Assembly (NCBI GenBank): GCA_016716525.1
Contig: JADJWE010000001.1
Coordinates: 2,046,001 to 2,110,000 of the forward strand
Length of the DNA stretch: 64,000 nt
Direction: 5' to 3'
DNA from: Candidatus Flexicrinis affinis
GTDB lineage: Bacteria; Chloroflexota; Anaerolineae; Aggregatilineales; Phototrophicaceae
The notes beneath the pieces were generated by a model, which saw only the letters and a list, made by a program, of their open reading frames with translations, did not search any database and was not told where the DNA came from. This document shows, piece by piece, positions 44,593 to 53,391 of the stretch (positions within the stretch are counted from its first letter, which is position 1; every line of letters begins with the position of its first letter). The translations under genes were made by a program, and so were the position numbers.

Positions 44593-45299
44593 GCGTAGAC
44601 CACTTCCGCGAGATCTACGCCAATCGTGCGGCCGACTACGACCTGTTGGTACAGCGAGAAGACACGGACGGCAACCTGCTGCCAGCGCTTCGCGCCGCCG
44701 GCCTGACCGACGGTATGTGCATCGTCGAATTCGGCGCCGGCACCGGGCGCGTGACCCGTCTCATGCAACCCCGTGCAAAGCTGATTGTCGCATTCGACCA
44801 GTCGCATCACATGTTGGAGCAAGCCGTCCCAACGCTGGACGCGTCGAGGACAGTCTGCGCGACTGCAGCGAACGACGCGATCCCGGTCCGAACGGGTTGG
44901 GCCGACGCTAGTGTGGCCGGCTGGAGCTTCGGACACGCTACCGGGTGGTACCCCGACCGCTGGCGCGAGGAGATTGGCCTTGCGCTGGCCGAGATGCGGC
45001 GCGTCACCCGCCCCGGCGGAACGCTCATCATCCTCGAAACGCTCGGCACTGGCAGTACGTCGCCCGCGCCGCCCAATGCCGTACTCGCCGCCTATTACGA
45101 GTGGCTCGAGGCCGACCACGGCTTTGTCCGTCAGGCTATTCGCACCGACTATCTTTTCACCGACACGCAGGAATCGGACTATCTCATCCGGTTCTTCTTC
45201 GGGGACGAGCTCGCAGATCGCGCCGCACAAAACGGCTGGGTGCGACTGCCAGAGTGCACGGGGATTTGGTCACACACAACCGAGGGGAGGCACACGTGA
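44589..45299 (+). CDS. SAM-dependent methyltransferase
   Basis: 236 aa class I methyltransferase. Motif I is IVEFGAGTGRVTRLM, followed by LIVAFDQSHHMLEQA and the strand-5 region MRRVTRPGGTLIILETLG. The ATG at 44589 overlaps the SH3-LysM stop (ATGA), and its own stop overlaps the DinB gene start. Substrate unknown. The longer open frame upstream lies inside the LysM gene and is discarded. Confidence 0.88.
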   Translation: MSVDHFREIYANRAADYDLLVQREDTDGNLLPALRAAGLTDGMCIVEFGAGTGRVTRLMQPRAKLIVAFDQSHHMLEQAVPTLDASRTVCATAANDAIPVRTGWADASVAGWSFGHATGWYPDRWREEIGLALAEMRRVTRPGGTLIILETLGTGSTSPAPPNAVLAAYYEWLEADHGFVRQAIRTDYLFTDTQESDYLIRFFFGDELADRAAQNGWVRLPECTGIWSHTTEGRHT

Positions 45300-45781
45300 A
45301 GATCACGCCGGACACAATGCTGAAGCTGTATCAATACTGCTGTGACTTGCTGCTGCTCAACCTGCAGGGAATCACGCACGAGCAGAGTCTGCATCAGCCA
45401 GCAGCAGGCATGAACAGCATCAACTGGCTTGTCGGACACCTGATCTCCAGCCGCACGCGCATTCTCGCCTGTTTGGGTCAACCCGCGATCTGGAGCGACG
45501 AGCAGCGTATTCGCTACCGCAACGGTTCAGACGTGATCGCCGCCAACGGTCCCGGCGTCATGCAGATGGAAGAGCTGTTGCGCGATTACCGGCTAAGCCA
45601 CGAAGCGACGATCATCGGGTTCCACGGCATCGCGCCCGAAAGGATGAACGCCGCGTCCGATTTTCGCGGGCCGACGAATGCGGATACGCTGATGTACTTG
45701 CAGTTTCACGAGGCCCATCACATCGGTCAAGTCATGTCCGTCCGCGAGCACCTTGGTCTGAGCAGTTACTGGCTGACCTAA
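45296..45781 (+). CDS. DinB-family four-helix protein
   Basis: 161 aa. The metal-binding histidines of DinB/YfiT proteins are visible: His48 in NWLVGHLISSR, and His138 and His142 in FHEAHHIGQ. The fold is a four-helix bundle related to mycothiol- and bacillithiol-dependent enzymes; the reaction is unknown. The GTG at 45296 has GAGGGGAGG 5 nt upstream and overlaps the methyltransferase stop. The stop shares bases with convergent livF (CTAA). Confidence 0.85.
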   Translation: MKITPDTMLKLYQYCCDLLLLNLQGITHEQSLHQPAAGMNSINWLVGHLISSRTRILACLGQPAIWSDEQRIRYRNGSDVIAANGPGVMQMEELLRDYRLSHEATIIGFHGIAPERMNAASDFRGPTNADTLMYLQFHEAHHIGQVMSVREHLGLSSYWLT

Positions 45782-46494
45782 TGCCCGCCGAGGTACGCCT
45801 CGATCACGGACGGGTCGTTCTGCAGCTCGACGCCGGTCCCCTTATGCGTGATAAACCCGGACTGTAGAACGTAACCGCGTGCGGCGATTTCGAGCGCCTT
45901 GGAGGCGTTCTGCTCGACGAGCAGAATCGTCGTGCCGCTTTCGCCGTTTAGGTACTGGATCACGTTGAAGATCTCTTCGACCAGCTTCGGCGCAAGACCC
46001 ATTGACGGCTCGTCGAGCAGCAGCAAGCGCGGTGACGCCATCAGCGAACGCCCGATCGCGAGCATTTGTTGTTCGCCGCCGGAGAGCGTGCCGCCAAGCT
46101 GATTGATGCGCTCCTTCAACCGTGGAAAGCGGTGGAAGACATATTCCAAGTCGCGCTCGATCTTCGCGGCGTCCTTGCGGATGAAGGCTCCCATTTCGAG
46201 GTTCTCGCGCACGGTCAGCCGCGTGAAGATTTTTCGCCCTTCAGGCGACTGGATAACGCCGTAGCTGACAATCTGATGCGGGGGTGCGTGGGTGATGTCC
46301 TTGCCCTCGAAGACGATATACCCGTCGGCAGCCGGTGTGATGCTGCTGATCGTGTTGAGCGTGGTGGTCTTGCCGGCGCCGTTACCGCCGATCAGCGTGA
46401 CGATTTCGCCTTGCTCGACCGTCAGGCTGATGCCTTTCAACGCGTGAATTTTGCCGTAATACGTGTGGATGTTGTGGACTTCAAGCAGGCTCAC
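45778..46494 (-). CDS. livF: Branched-chain amino acid ABC transporter ATP-binding protein LivF
   Basis: 238 aa. Walker A LIGGNGAGKTTTLNTI, signature TLSGGEQQMLAIGRSLM, Walker B LLLLDEPSMGLAP. LivF-type features are YYGKIHALKGISL at the start and the VEQNASKAL switch region. The GTG start overlaps the livG stop (GTGA). Last gene of the liv operon. Confidence 0.95.
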   Translation of the reverse strand: MSLLEVHNIHTYYGKIHALKGISLTVEQGEIVTLIGGNGAGKTTTLNTISSITPAADGYIVFEGKDITHAPPHQIVSYGVIQSPEGRKIFTRLTVRENLEMGAFIRKDAAKIERDLEYVFHRFPRLKERINQLGGTLSGGEQQMLAIGRSLMASPRLLLLDEPSMGLAPKLVEEIFNVIQYLNGESGTTILLVEQNASKALEIAARGYVLQSGFITHKGTGVELQNDPSVIEAYLGGH

Positions 46495-47303
46495 GCGTTA
46501 ATCCCCTTTGCCGCCGCACCGGACTTGTCCGTCATGCTGCTGCCCAAATAGGCTTCGATGACCTCCGGATTGGCCTGTACTTCGGCTGGCGTGCCTTCCG
46601 CAATCTTCTTGCCGAAGTTCATTACGTTGACCCGATCGCTCACCCCCATCACCAACTTCATGTCGTGCTCGATCAGGAAGATGGTCAGCCCCAGCTCGTC
46701 GCGGATCCGGCGGATGAAGTGCATCATGTCGTCGGTCTCCTGCGGGTTCATACCGGCAGTAGGTTCGTCGAGCAGCAGAAGCTGCGGCCGGAGCGCAAGC
46801 GCGCGGGCGATCTCAAGCCGCCGCTGATAGCCGTACGGGAGTTGAGACGCCATCAGGTCGCCGCGCTCCTTCAAGCCACAGTAGTTGGCGAGTTCCATCG
46901 CGTCGTCAAGCGCCTTCTGCTCCTCGTTATGGCTGAACGGTGTGCCGAAGATTGCACCCCACAACGACGATCGCAAGTGCTGATGCATGCCGACGAGGAT
47001 GTTCTCGAGAACGGTAAGCTTGCTGAAGAGGCGAATGTTCTGATAGGTTCGCGCAACTCCGTGTCGGGCGATCTGATCCGGCCGCGCGCCTTTGATGGAA
47101 CGGCCTGCGAACACGATGTCGCCTTCTTCGGGGTCATAGAAGCCGGTGACGCAGTTGAAGAACGTGGTCTTACCGGCGCCATTTGGCCCGATCAGGCTCA
47201 CGATCTCCTGCCGATTGACGACAAGATCGATCGCGTTGACGGCGGTCAGCCCACCAAAGCGCTTGGTCACGGCCTTGCAGTGAAGCAGCACATCCTGTGC
47301 CAT
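46491..47303 (-). CDS. livG: Branched-chain amino acid ABC transporter ATP-binding protein LivG
   Basis: 270 aa. Walker A LIGPNGAGKTTFFNCVTG, the LivG-specific GVARTYQNIRLF, a signature-like LPYGYQRRLEIARAL, Walker B LLLLDEPTAGMNP and the switch His in FLIEHDMKLVM. The ATG at 47303 has GAGGAGG upstream; a start 18 nt further up is not needed. It starts 14 nt after livM. Confidence 0.95.
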   Translation of the reverse strand: MAQDVLLHCKAVTKRFGGLTAVNAIDLVVNRQEIVSLIGPNGAGKTTFFNCVTGFYDPEEGDIVFAGRSIKGARPDQIARHGVARTYQNIRLFSKLTVLENILVGMHQHLRSSLWGAIFGTPFSHNEEQKALDDAMELANYCGLKERGDLMASQLPYGYQRRLEIARALALRPQLLLLDEPTAGMNPQETDDMMHFIRRIRDELGLTIFLIEHDMKLVMGVSDRVNVMNFGKKIAEGTPAEVQANPEVIEAYLGSSMTDKSGAAAKGINA

Positions 47304-47317
47304 GCGTGCAGTCCTCC

Positions 47318-49414
47318 TCAATCGCCTGCGGCAGGTGCAGGCTTTGGCGTAGCTCGCTCGCTCAGTTTCGGCGGCTGAGGCGGCAGAATACCCTCCGGCT
47401 TCGACAGCATCGCGACGACGAGCAGCACGCCGAATGCGAGCAAGCGATAGTCCTGCAGCTCGCGAGCGACCTCGGGGAATCCGATTAGGACAAACGCCCC
47501 GACGAACACCGCCGGAATCGACCCCATACCGCCGACAATCACGAGACTCAGCACGAAGATGGACACGTTAAGCGTGAAGCTGTTCGGGTAGATTCCCTGC
47601 AGCGATGCGCCGAACAGCGCGCCACCCATGCCGCTGAATGCTGAACTGATGCCGAAGGCCAGCAGCTTTGCCCAGACCAGATGAACCCCGGTCGCTTCCG
47701 CCACGTCCTCGTCGTCACGCAGGGCGCGCCACGCCCGCCCTAAGCGCGTGTTGGCGAGGCGCAGGACGACCACCACGCCGATCGCAACGGTAAACAGGAA
47801 CAGGTAGTAGATTTCATTCGAGCGTGCGAGCTGCGTATTCCAATCCGGGTTGATGAACGACAGGTTGAGCGTCGGTACGGGGATGTTGTTGACTCCCTGC
47901 GGGCCGCCCAACAACGGCTTGAACGTGGACGAATTCACGAGGCGGTTGATAATCTCGCCGAACCCGAGCGTCACAATGGCCAGATAGTCGCCGCGCAGCC
48001 GCAGCACCGGGACACCGAGCCCCATGCCCGTAAATGCGCTGACTAGAATGGCGATCGGCCACGCCTGCCAGAAGGTCATAATGCCGGTGCACGCTTCGCC
48101 AATCGCCAACCCGCTCGCCCGTAGTTCGTCAGGCGAAATACCGCCACACGTCAACATGCTTGGCGTCGTCAGCAGGCCCGTCGTGTACGCGCCGATGGCG
48201 AACGACGCGACATACCCGAGGTCAAGCAGGCCGGCAAACCCAATCATCACGTTCATTCCGACGCCCATGATGATGTAGATCATCATCAGGTTCAGTGTGT
48301 TGGAAAGCGAAAGGCCGATGAAACCCGGCAGCACGAGCAGTACGACAAGGCCGAGCAGGTACATCGTGCGGCGGCTCGTCACGCTCGGAGTCGTCCCGAC
48401 GCCGCGCACGCCAGCGATTGGCGGCAGGAACCACAGAACGGTGCATATGATTACTACGACAACAAAGGCCGTGATCAGAGACATTTCGCGCTGCGATGCC
48501 AGCACGCCAAGCATGAGCACGATTGCAACGGCGTACCACGACCCGTCGTGAAAGAGCCGACCCGCCTGTGACGCGACAGCGCCCGCGGCGCCGATCAGCA
48601 TCAACGCAAGGCCGAACACGATCGTGTGCAGCGCGCCTTGCATCGGCAGGCTCAACAGAGTCGGCACCAGCGTGCCGGCCCCACGCAAGATCGTCCCGCG
48701 TTCCATGCCGGTGAATACGGCTAACCCGCCAAAGATGAGCGCAACGCCGAGGCCGACGCCTGCGCCGATCATGAACCTTGTGCTGATCTTGTCGACATTG
48801 GCCACGCGAACGGCAAAGTACGATACGCCGAATGCCAGCGCAATCGTAATCGCGTCGGACAGTGTCATTACCTTGTCGATCTGCCCTTGCAGCACGCCGA
48901 AGATCGTCAGCGCCGCAAACCCGCCGAGCGCCATTCGCCCAACGCGAGCAGAAAGCTGAGTCAGGACTCCGCCAAGCGCGCCCAACCCCACAGATACGAT
49001 CAACAAGACGCCGATCGCTGCACCGGCGCTTTCCTGCCCCATGTACAGCGCGGACTGCGCCAAAGGCTCCATGTTGCGAAACACGAAGCGAACGTCTACA
49101 GCTTCGGTAAACAGAATTGTCGCCGCGAGCCCAACGCCGACGATCAGACCAGCGGCAGCGCCATTGATCAGCGTGGACAGCACGCCGCGAGTAGCGACCT
49201 GCCGCGCGGCCGCGAAGCCCGCCGCAGTAAAGGCGATATACAGCGCAAGTTGACTGAATGACACGCCGCCGAAGACAACGTCGCCTGCCGCGTTCTCCAG
49301 CTCGGTGATCACGGTGCGGCGCTCGAAAGCCACGAACAGGTTTGTCAGCGTGAGGAGGATGGACACGAGGGCCGCATAGAGGCCCAGTCGAATAGTATTG
49401 CGCCCGAATACCAT
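47318..49414 (-). CDS. livM: LivM permease with large extra N-terminal membrane domain
   Basis: 698 aa, about twice the usual length. Residues ~350-698 are the canonical LivM permease (MMIYIIMGVGMNVMIGFAGLLDLG, RLRGDYLAIVTLGFGEI, RAWRALRDDEDVAEATGV, GMGGALFGASLQGIYP). Residues 1-345 hold about nine or ten further hydrophobic helices with no LivM-like motif. The start follows livH by 5 bp and no internal start with a good SD was noted at the junction, so it is read as one protein. The role of the extension is unknown. Confidence 0.88.
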   Translation of the reverse strand: MVFGRNTIRLGLYAALVSILLTLTNLFVAFERRTVITELENAAGDVVFGGVSFSQLALYIAFTAAGFAAARQVATRGVLSTLINGAAAGLIVGVGLAATILFTEAVDVRFVFRNMEPLAQSALYMGQESAGAAIGVLLIVSVGLGALGGVLTQLSARVGRMALGGFAALTIFGVLQGQIDKVMTLSDAITIALAFGVSYFAVRVANVDKISTRFMIGAGVGLGVALIFGGLAVFTGMERGTILRGAGTLVPTLLSLPMQGALHTIVFGLALMLIGAAGAVASQAGRLFHDGSWYAVAIVLMLGVLASQREMSLITAFVVVVIICTVLWFLPPIAGVRGVGTTPSVTSRRTMYLLGLVVLLVLPGFIGLSLSNTLNLMMIYIIMGVGMNVMIGFAGLLDLGYVASFAIGAYTTGLLTTPSMLTCGGISPDELRASGLAIGEACTGIMTFWQAWPIAILVSAFTGMGLGVPVLRLRGDYLAIVTLGFGEIINRLVNSSTFKPLLGGPQGVNNIPVPTLNLSFINPDWNTQLARSNEIYYLFLFTVAIGVVVVLRLANTRLGRAWRALRDDEDVAEATGVHLVWAKLLAFGISSAFSGMGGALFGASLQGIYPNSFTLNVSIFVLSLVIVGGMGSIPAVFVGAFVLIGFPEVARELQDYRLLAFGVLLVVAMLSKPEGILPPQPPKLSERATPKPAPAAGD

Positions 49415-49419
49415 GCCCG

Positions 49420-50538
49420 TTACGCCTTCTTCTTCGCCAGAACTTCGCCGAAGATCCCCGTCGGACGGAAGATCAGGATCAACACCAGCACGCCGAATGC
49501 GATGACGTCCTCGAGCTGTGACGGCAGTCCAAGCATTTGCGGCGCAGCGGACTCGATGATGCCCAGCAGCACGCCGCCTGCCATCGCACCGGGGATGTTC
49601 CCGATGCCACCCAATACCGCCGCGGTAAATGCCTTCACGCCCGGCGTGAAGCCCATAAACGGCGACACCTGACGGTTATAAAGGGCAAACAGAATAGCTG
49701 CAGCGCCGGCCATCAGGGCGCCGAGCACGAAGGTCAAGACGATTACGCGGTCGACGTTGATTCCCATCAGCGAGGCCGTGCTTTTGTCCTCGGCCACGGC
49801 CCGCATCGCCTTGCCGACCTTCGTGCGCTGCACAAAGAACCAAAGCCCGCCCATCAGGACCAGCGCGATAATGAAGATCACGAAATACAGCGGGCGGACA
49901 ACGATGTCCCCGCCGAAGGCTTCGAGGGTGTAGCGCCCTTGCATAATGTCGATGCCACCCTCGCACGCTGTGCCGGTTCCGCCAATGCACAGGTTGACGA
50001 TCGGGTAGTTGCGCGGCGCGCCGCCGAACAAGCGCAGGAAGAGCTCCCTTAGCGCTATACTTGCGCCAATCGCGGTGATCAACGGGACGAGGCGAGGCGC
50101 GCTTCGCAGCGGCCTATACGCGATGCGCTCGAGCAGCACCGCGGTGATAACCGAGGCGATCATCCCCACCGCCAGCGTGAGCAGCAGGGCGAGCAGCGTC
50201 TGCTCGGCCAGAAAGCCGGATTCGTTAAAGGCGTTGATCGCGAAGAAGCCGATGTACGCTCCACTCATGAATACCTCGCTGTGGGCGAAGTTGATCATGA
50301 GCAGCACGCCGTACACCAGCGTGTAACCGAGCGCGATCAGCGCGTAGATGCTGCCCTGCGCTAGGCCGAGTACCAGACCCTGTAAGAAGTCGTCCGCCCC
50401 GTAGAGTCCGTTGACGGTGTTGCGCACGGCGATAAACGCGAGAAACAGCAGCAGACCGCCGCCCGCGAGGTATAGAAAGATCTGCACGGGGTCGTTGCCC
50501 AAGCGCAAACGCCCGGCGAGGGGAATGGATTTCAGCAT
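49420..50538 (-). CDS. livH: Branched-chain amino acid ABC transporter permease LivH
   Basis: 372 aa, eight or nine TM helices. LivH motifs include GLAQGSIYALIALGYTLVYGVLLMINFAH, the RAVAEDKSTASLMGINVDRVI coupling-loop region and the FKPGVKAFTAAVLGGIGNIPGAM-like stretch (here GFTPGVKAF...). The N-terminal ~50 aa with an additional TM are longer than in E. coli LivH. It lies downstream of livJ across a 12-bp stem-loop. Confidence 0.93.
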   Translation of the reverse strand: MLKSIPLAGRLRLGNDPVQIFLYLAGGGLLLFLAFIAVRNTVNGLYGADDFLQGLVLGLAQGSIYALIALGYTLVYGVLLMINFAHSEVFMSGAYIGFFAINAFNESGFLAEQTLLALLLTLAVGMIASVITAVLLERIAYRPLRSAPRLVPLITAIGASIALRELFLRLFGGAPRNYPIVNLCIGGTGTACEGGIDIMQGRYTLEAFGGDIVVRPLYFVIFIIALVLMGGLWFFVQRTKVGKAMRAVAEDKSTASLMGINVDRVIVLTFVLGALMAGAAAILFALYNRQVSPFMGFTPGVKAFTAAVLGGIGNIPGAMAGGVLLGIIESAAPQMLGLPSQLEDVIAFGVLVLILIFRPTGIFGEVLAKKKA

Positions 50539-50620
50539 GTTGATGACGCCTTGATGAGGAGGCGCTGCCTCCGCTTGCGAACCCCGACAGTTATAACGCG
50601 TCGCCTATCGTCTCACAACA

Positions 50621-50648
50621 ATCGGGGCGCAGTGACCTGCGCCCCGAT
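50621..50648 (-). terminator. Stem-loop between livJ and livH (partial terminator)
   Basis: A perfect 12-bp stem (ATCGGGGCGCAG / CTGCGCCCCGAT) with a 4-nt loop. On the minus strand it is followed by TGTTGTGAG, a weak T tract. Placed between the binding-protein and permease genes, it probably lowers read-through or protects livJ mRNA, giving excess binding protein. Confidence 0.65.
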
Positions 50649-50682
50649 GTGTCTTGCTACTGCGCGGTAGAGGCTACCGGCG

Positions 50683-51894
50683 TTACTCCATTTCCATGCT
50701 CATGGTCTCGAGGCGGACAATCTCGCCGTCCTGAACCTGGAAGAAGCCGATACCACCCTGCGAGCACTCGCCGTCGCCGTTGCAGCTCAGGATACCCGAA
50801 AGGCCGACAACCGGCTCTTCTGCACCGTAGTTGGCGATGAAGTCTGCCAGCGCAGCGCGATCGATCACGAGGTTGCCGTCGGCATCGATTTCGCCGACCG
50901 CCTCAATGCCGTCGAGGTACATCAGAACCGCATCACGGCTGTAGCTGTGGAACGCGGCGGTCGGCGGGAAGCCGTACTTCTCTTCGTATTCGGCCACGAA
51001 CGCGTCCAGCGCTTCGCTAGCTGCCGGGGCGGGGGTCGAGATGTAGACACCCTCAACCGCGGCGCCGCCGAGGTTGATCAGTTCCGGCGTGAAGATACCA
51101 TCTGCGCCCATGAACGGGACATCGGCCAAGCCGGCATCCGCGCGCTGCTCGGAGAGTCGGGCTGCTTCGGCCGGGAACCCACCGAAGAAGATCAGCTCGG
51201 GCTCGGCGGAGGCGATGCCGTCCAGCGTGCTGCGGAAGTCGGTGTCACCGACGGTCACGGCGTCCTGAGCGACAACCTCGCCACCCAGCTCTTCGAACGC
51301 CGCCGCCACATTGGCGACCAGACCTTCGCCGTAGGGGCTGCCGTCATGGATGGTGGCCAGCTTAGTGACCCCGAGGTAATCGAAGATGAAGATCGCATCC
51401 TCGACGCCCTGCGCATCATCGTTCGGGGTGACGCGGTTGAAGCTGACGAAGTCGGCGGCCAGCGCGGGGTTGGTGCAGCTCGCGCTGATCATGATGTAGC
51501 CGGCTGAGTCGAGGACCGGACCGGCGGCGCGGCACGCGCTCGAGCATGTCGGGCCGACGATGCCGACGATCTGGGGATTGGAGACATAGTAGTTCGCGAT
51601 CGCCTGACCGCCCTCGGCAGAGCAGAGGTCGTCCTGCACGTCGATGGTGACTTCAAATTCGACGTCACCGATCGTCACGGTACCACGCTCGTCAAGCGCA
51701 AGCTCGACGCCGCGCACGATGTCTTCACCCAGCGGGGCAAGACCTTCGCCGCTGATCACTGCTGCGACGCCGATGACGACCGGATCGCCGGCCTCGACGA
51801 CGATCGTTCCCTCGTCTTGTGCGAGAGTCGGGACGACGAGCAGCGCCAGAACGGCCAGAACAACGAGAAAATTGCGGAATGTATTCCGAACCAT
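50683..51894 (-). CDS. livJ: Branched-chain amino acid ABC transporter substrate-binding protein
   Basis: 403 aa. A signal peptide (1-25, ending TLA/Q) without a lipobox Cys is followed by a type-I periplasmic-binding fold: VIGVAAVISGEGLAPLGEDIVRGVELAL, VGIVGPTCSSACRAAGPVL, ISASCTNPAL and FHSYSRDAVLMYL. This matches LivJ/LivK. The mature protein has several cysteines in likely pairs. First gene of the liv operon with a consensus promoter. Confidence 0.94.
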   Translation of the reverse strand: MVRNTFRNFLVVLAVLALLVVPTLAQDEGTIVVEAGDPVVIGVAAVISGEGLAPLGEDIVRGVELALDERGTVTIGDVEFEVTIDVQDDLCSAEGGQAIANYYVSNPQIVGIVGPTCSSACRAAGPVLDSAGYIMISASCTNPALAADFVSFNRVTPNDDAQGVEDAIFIFDYLGVTKLATIHDGSPYGEGLVANVAAAFEELGGEVVAQDAVTVGDTDFRSTLDGIASAEPELIFFGGFPAEAARLSEQRADAGLADVPFMGADGIFTPELINLGGAAVEGVYISTPAPAASEALDAFVAEYEEKYGFPPTAAFHSYSRDAVLMYLDGIEAVGEIDADGNLVIDRAALADFIANYGAEEPVVGLSGILSCNGDGECSQGGIGFFQVQDGEIVRLETMSMEME

Positions 51895-51950
51895 AGGGGT
51901 AAACTCCTTGCTGTGTTTGGTGTACCCTGTGCCTAATCAAGGCGTTGATG

Positions 51951-51978
51951 AGTGTACCGTGATGAATTGGGTTGTCAA
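51951..51978 (-). promoter_or_regulatory. livJ promoter
   Basis: On the minus strand a perfect -35 TTGACA (51973-51978), 16-bp spacer and -10 TACACT (51951-51956). The leader before livJ would be ~50 nt. The ATG of the divergent propeller-like gene (51962) lies inside the spacer. Confidence 0.7.
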
Positions 51979-53116
51979 ATCGTTACATCTATCTTTCATA
52001 ATTCCGGCGACAATCGTCCTGTTTGTCGCCGCCTCCGCCCGACTTCTCGTGTCTGCACAGGACGCATGGCCGGTAGCCCAACGCTGCTTGGGCCTGCCTG
52101 TTGCAGCGCCTGACGCGCCGTTCCCCGGCATGCTGGTCACGATCGCCGACGACGCCGTTCGCGCCTATCGAGAAGGCGTGCCGACAACGTATGTGCTGTC
52201 GTTCGCGGGAGGAAACTTTCTGCGGGGCGCGTCGGTTGCGCCGGACGGCAGACACATTGCCGTGCCGAACGGGGTGATCACGACCGTAACCAGCAGCGAC
52301 ATTCGCTACACCGTTCAAGAGATTCGCATCGTCACAACCGAGACGGTACCGCGCATCACCGTGCGCATCCCGTGGCGGGCATCGTTTCCGGTAGGATCGC
52401 CCTTCACGTCCGCGGGTGACATCCCGCCGGTTCAGTGGCTCGACGGGGAGACGGTGCTGTTGGTTCAAGGAACGCTGTCGGAGGAACAGACGTGGGTCAC
52501 CGTCAATCCGTTTCACGCCGATGCCCTGCCCGAGCCGGCCGCCGTGCAAGACGCTGTTACGCGATCGCCGGACGGGTCGCGCGCGGTCGTCGTTCGCGAT
52601 GGCGATTGGGTGCTGGTCGGCGTCGGTTCCGCTCAGAACACTGTCACGCTCCCGTCGGGCATCGATGTGTCGCGTGCGGTTTGGTCGCCAACGTCTAGCT
52701 CAATTGCCGTGCCGCTGCGTGAGGCGGGACGGGGCGCACTTGCCGTATTCGACGCTGCCACCGGCGCGCGAAGCGATTTGATAGCGTTCGAACGCTATCA
52801 GGCGGCGCGCAGCGTGCGCTGGTCACCCGATGGACTGCGCCTCGCCTTCGCGCTGTTCGACCCGCAGACCGGCATGAATCGGCTGCATGTGGCCGAACTG
52901 GCAACGCAGCGGGTCGTCGACCTGTGTGTGGAGCTGGGCATTGCCGGGAACGAACCCAATACGTCGGCGGTCGTCTGGTCGCCAGACGGAAACAGCCTAG
53001 CGATGGTGACCGCGCAGGCTGTACCCAGTGCCGTGGTATCGATAGCAGATATAGAGACGGGTCAGCGCTGGACACTGCTGCCCGCATCAGGCGAACTGTT
53101 GGGGTGGTACGACTAG
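51962..53116 (+). CDS. Secreted WD40/TolB-like beta-propeller protein
   Basis: 384 aa. An N-terminal signal peptide/anchor (SLHLSFIIPATIVLFVAASARLL) is followed by repeated propeller-like units: ASVAPDGRHIAVP, TRSPDGSRAVVV, AVWSPTSSSIAVPL, VRWSPDGLRLAFAL and VVWSPDGNSLAMV, each a strand-turn of the TolB/WD40 type. Probably a scaffold for protein contacts outside the membrane. The ATG at 51962 opens the signal peptide; the longer frame upstream is antisense to livJ. It diverges from livJ. Confidence 0.78.
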   Translation: MNWVVKSLHLSFIIPATIVLFVAASARLLVSAQDAWPVAQRCLGLPVAAPDAPFPGMLVTIADDAVRAYREGVPTTYVLSFAGGNFLRGASVAPDGRHIAVPNGVITTVTSSDIRYTVQEIRIVTTETVPRITVRIPWRASFPVGSPFTSAGDIPPVQWLDGETVLLVQGTLSEEQTWVTVNPFHADALPEPAAVQDAVTRSPDGSRAVVVRDGDWVLVGVGSAQNTVTLPSGIDVSRAVWSPTSSSIAVPLREAGRGALAVFDAATGARSDLIAFERYQAARSVRWSPDGLRLAFALFDPQTGMNRLHVAELATQRVVDLCVELGIAGNEPNTSAVVWSPDGNSLAMVTAQAVPSAVVSIADIETGQRWTLLPASGELLGWYD

Positions 53117-53125
53117 CCGAAACGC

Positions 53126-53302
53126 CTAAAAGTCGTCGTCGTCGTCATCACCGTACGAATCATCGAGTTCTTCGTCTTCGTCGAAGTCCTCGTCGTCGTC
53201 GTAGAAATCGTCCTCTTCGTCGAGGTCGTAGCCTTCGTCGTCGATGTCCTCGTCATCGAAATCACGTGGACCGCGAAGGAGGATGTCGTCGATTGCGCGC
53301 AT
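53126..53302 (-). CDS. 58-aa extremely acidic small protein
   Basis: The ATG at 53302 has GGAGAG 6 nt upstream and the frame ends with TAG at 53126, giving 58 aa. I count 26 Asp and 8 Glu (34 of 58) and only three Arg near the N-terminus (MRAIDDILLRGPRDF). Phe/Tyr residues punctuate the acidic runs (DFYDDDEDFDEDE). It starts 90 bp after the response regulator stop on the same strand, so it may share that transcript. The other open frame over the same DNA encodes an implausible Thr/Arg-rich product. The role could be nucleic-acid mimicry, metal or polyamine binding, or interaction with a basic partner; no family recognised. Confidence 0.68.
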   Translation of the reverse strand: MRAIDDILLRGPRDFDDEDIDDEGYDLDEEDDFYDDDEDFDEDEELDDSYGDDDDDDF

Positions 53303-53391
53303 GGGTGTCTCTCCGGGCAGACGCCGCTCTGGCCGCGTAACACGCGGCAGTATAACATGAACTTCGGGGATGCAAATATCAGAATTCGGCG

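Noticed and set aside
53113..53358. 81-codon Thr/Arg/Ser-rich frame
   Set aside because: It comes from reading GTC/GAC repeats in another frame; the acidic frame over the same DNA has an SD and a sensible stop.
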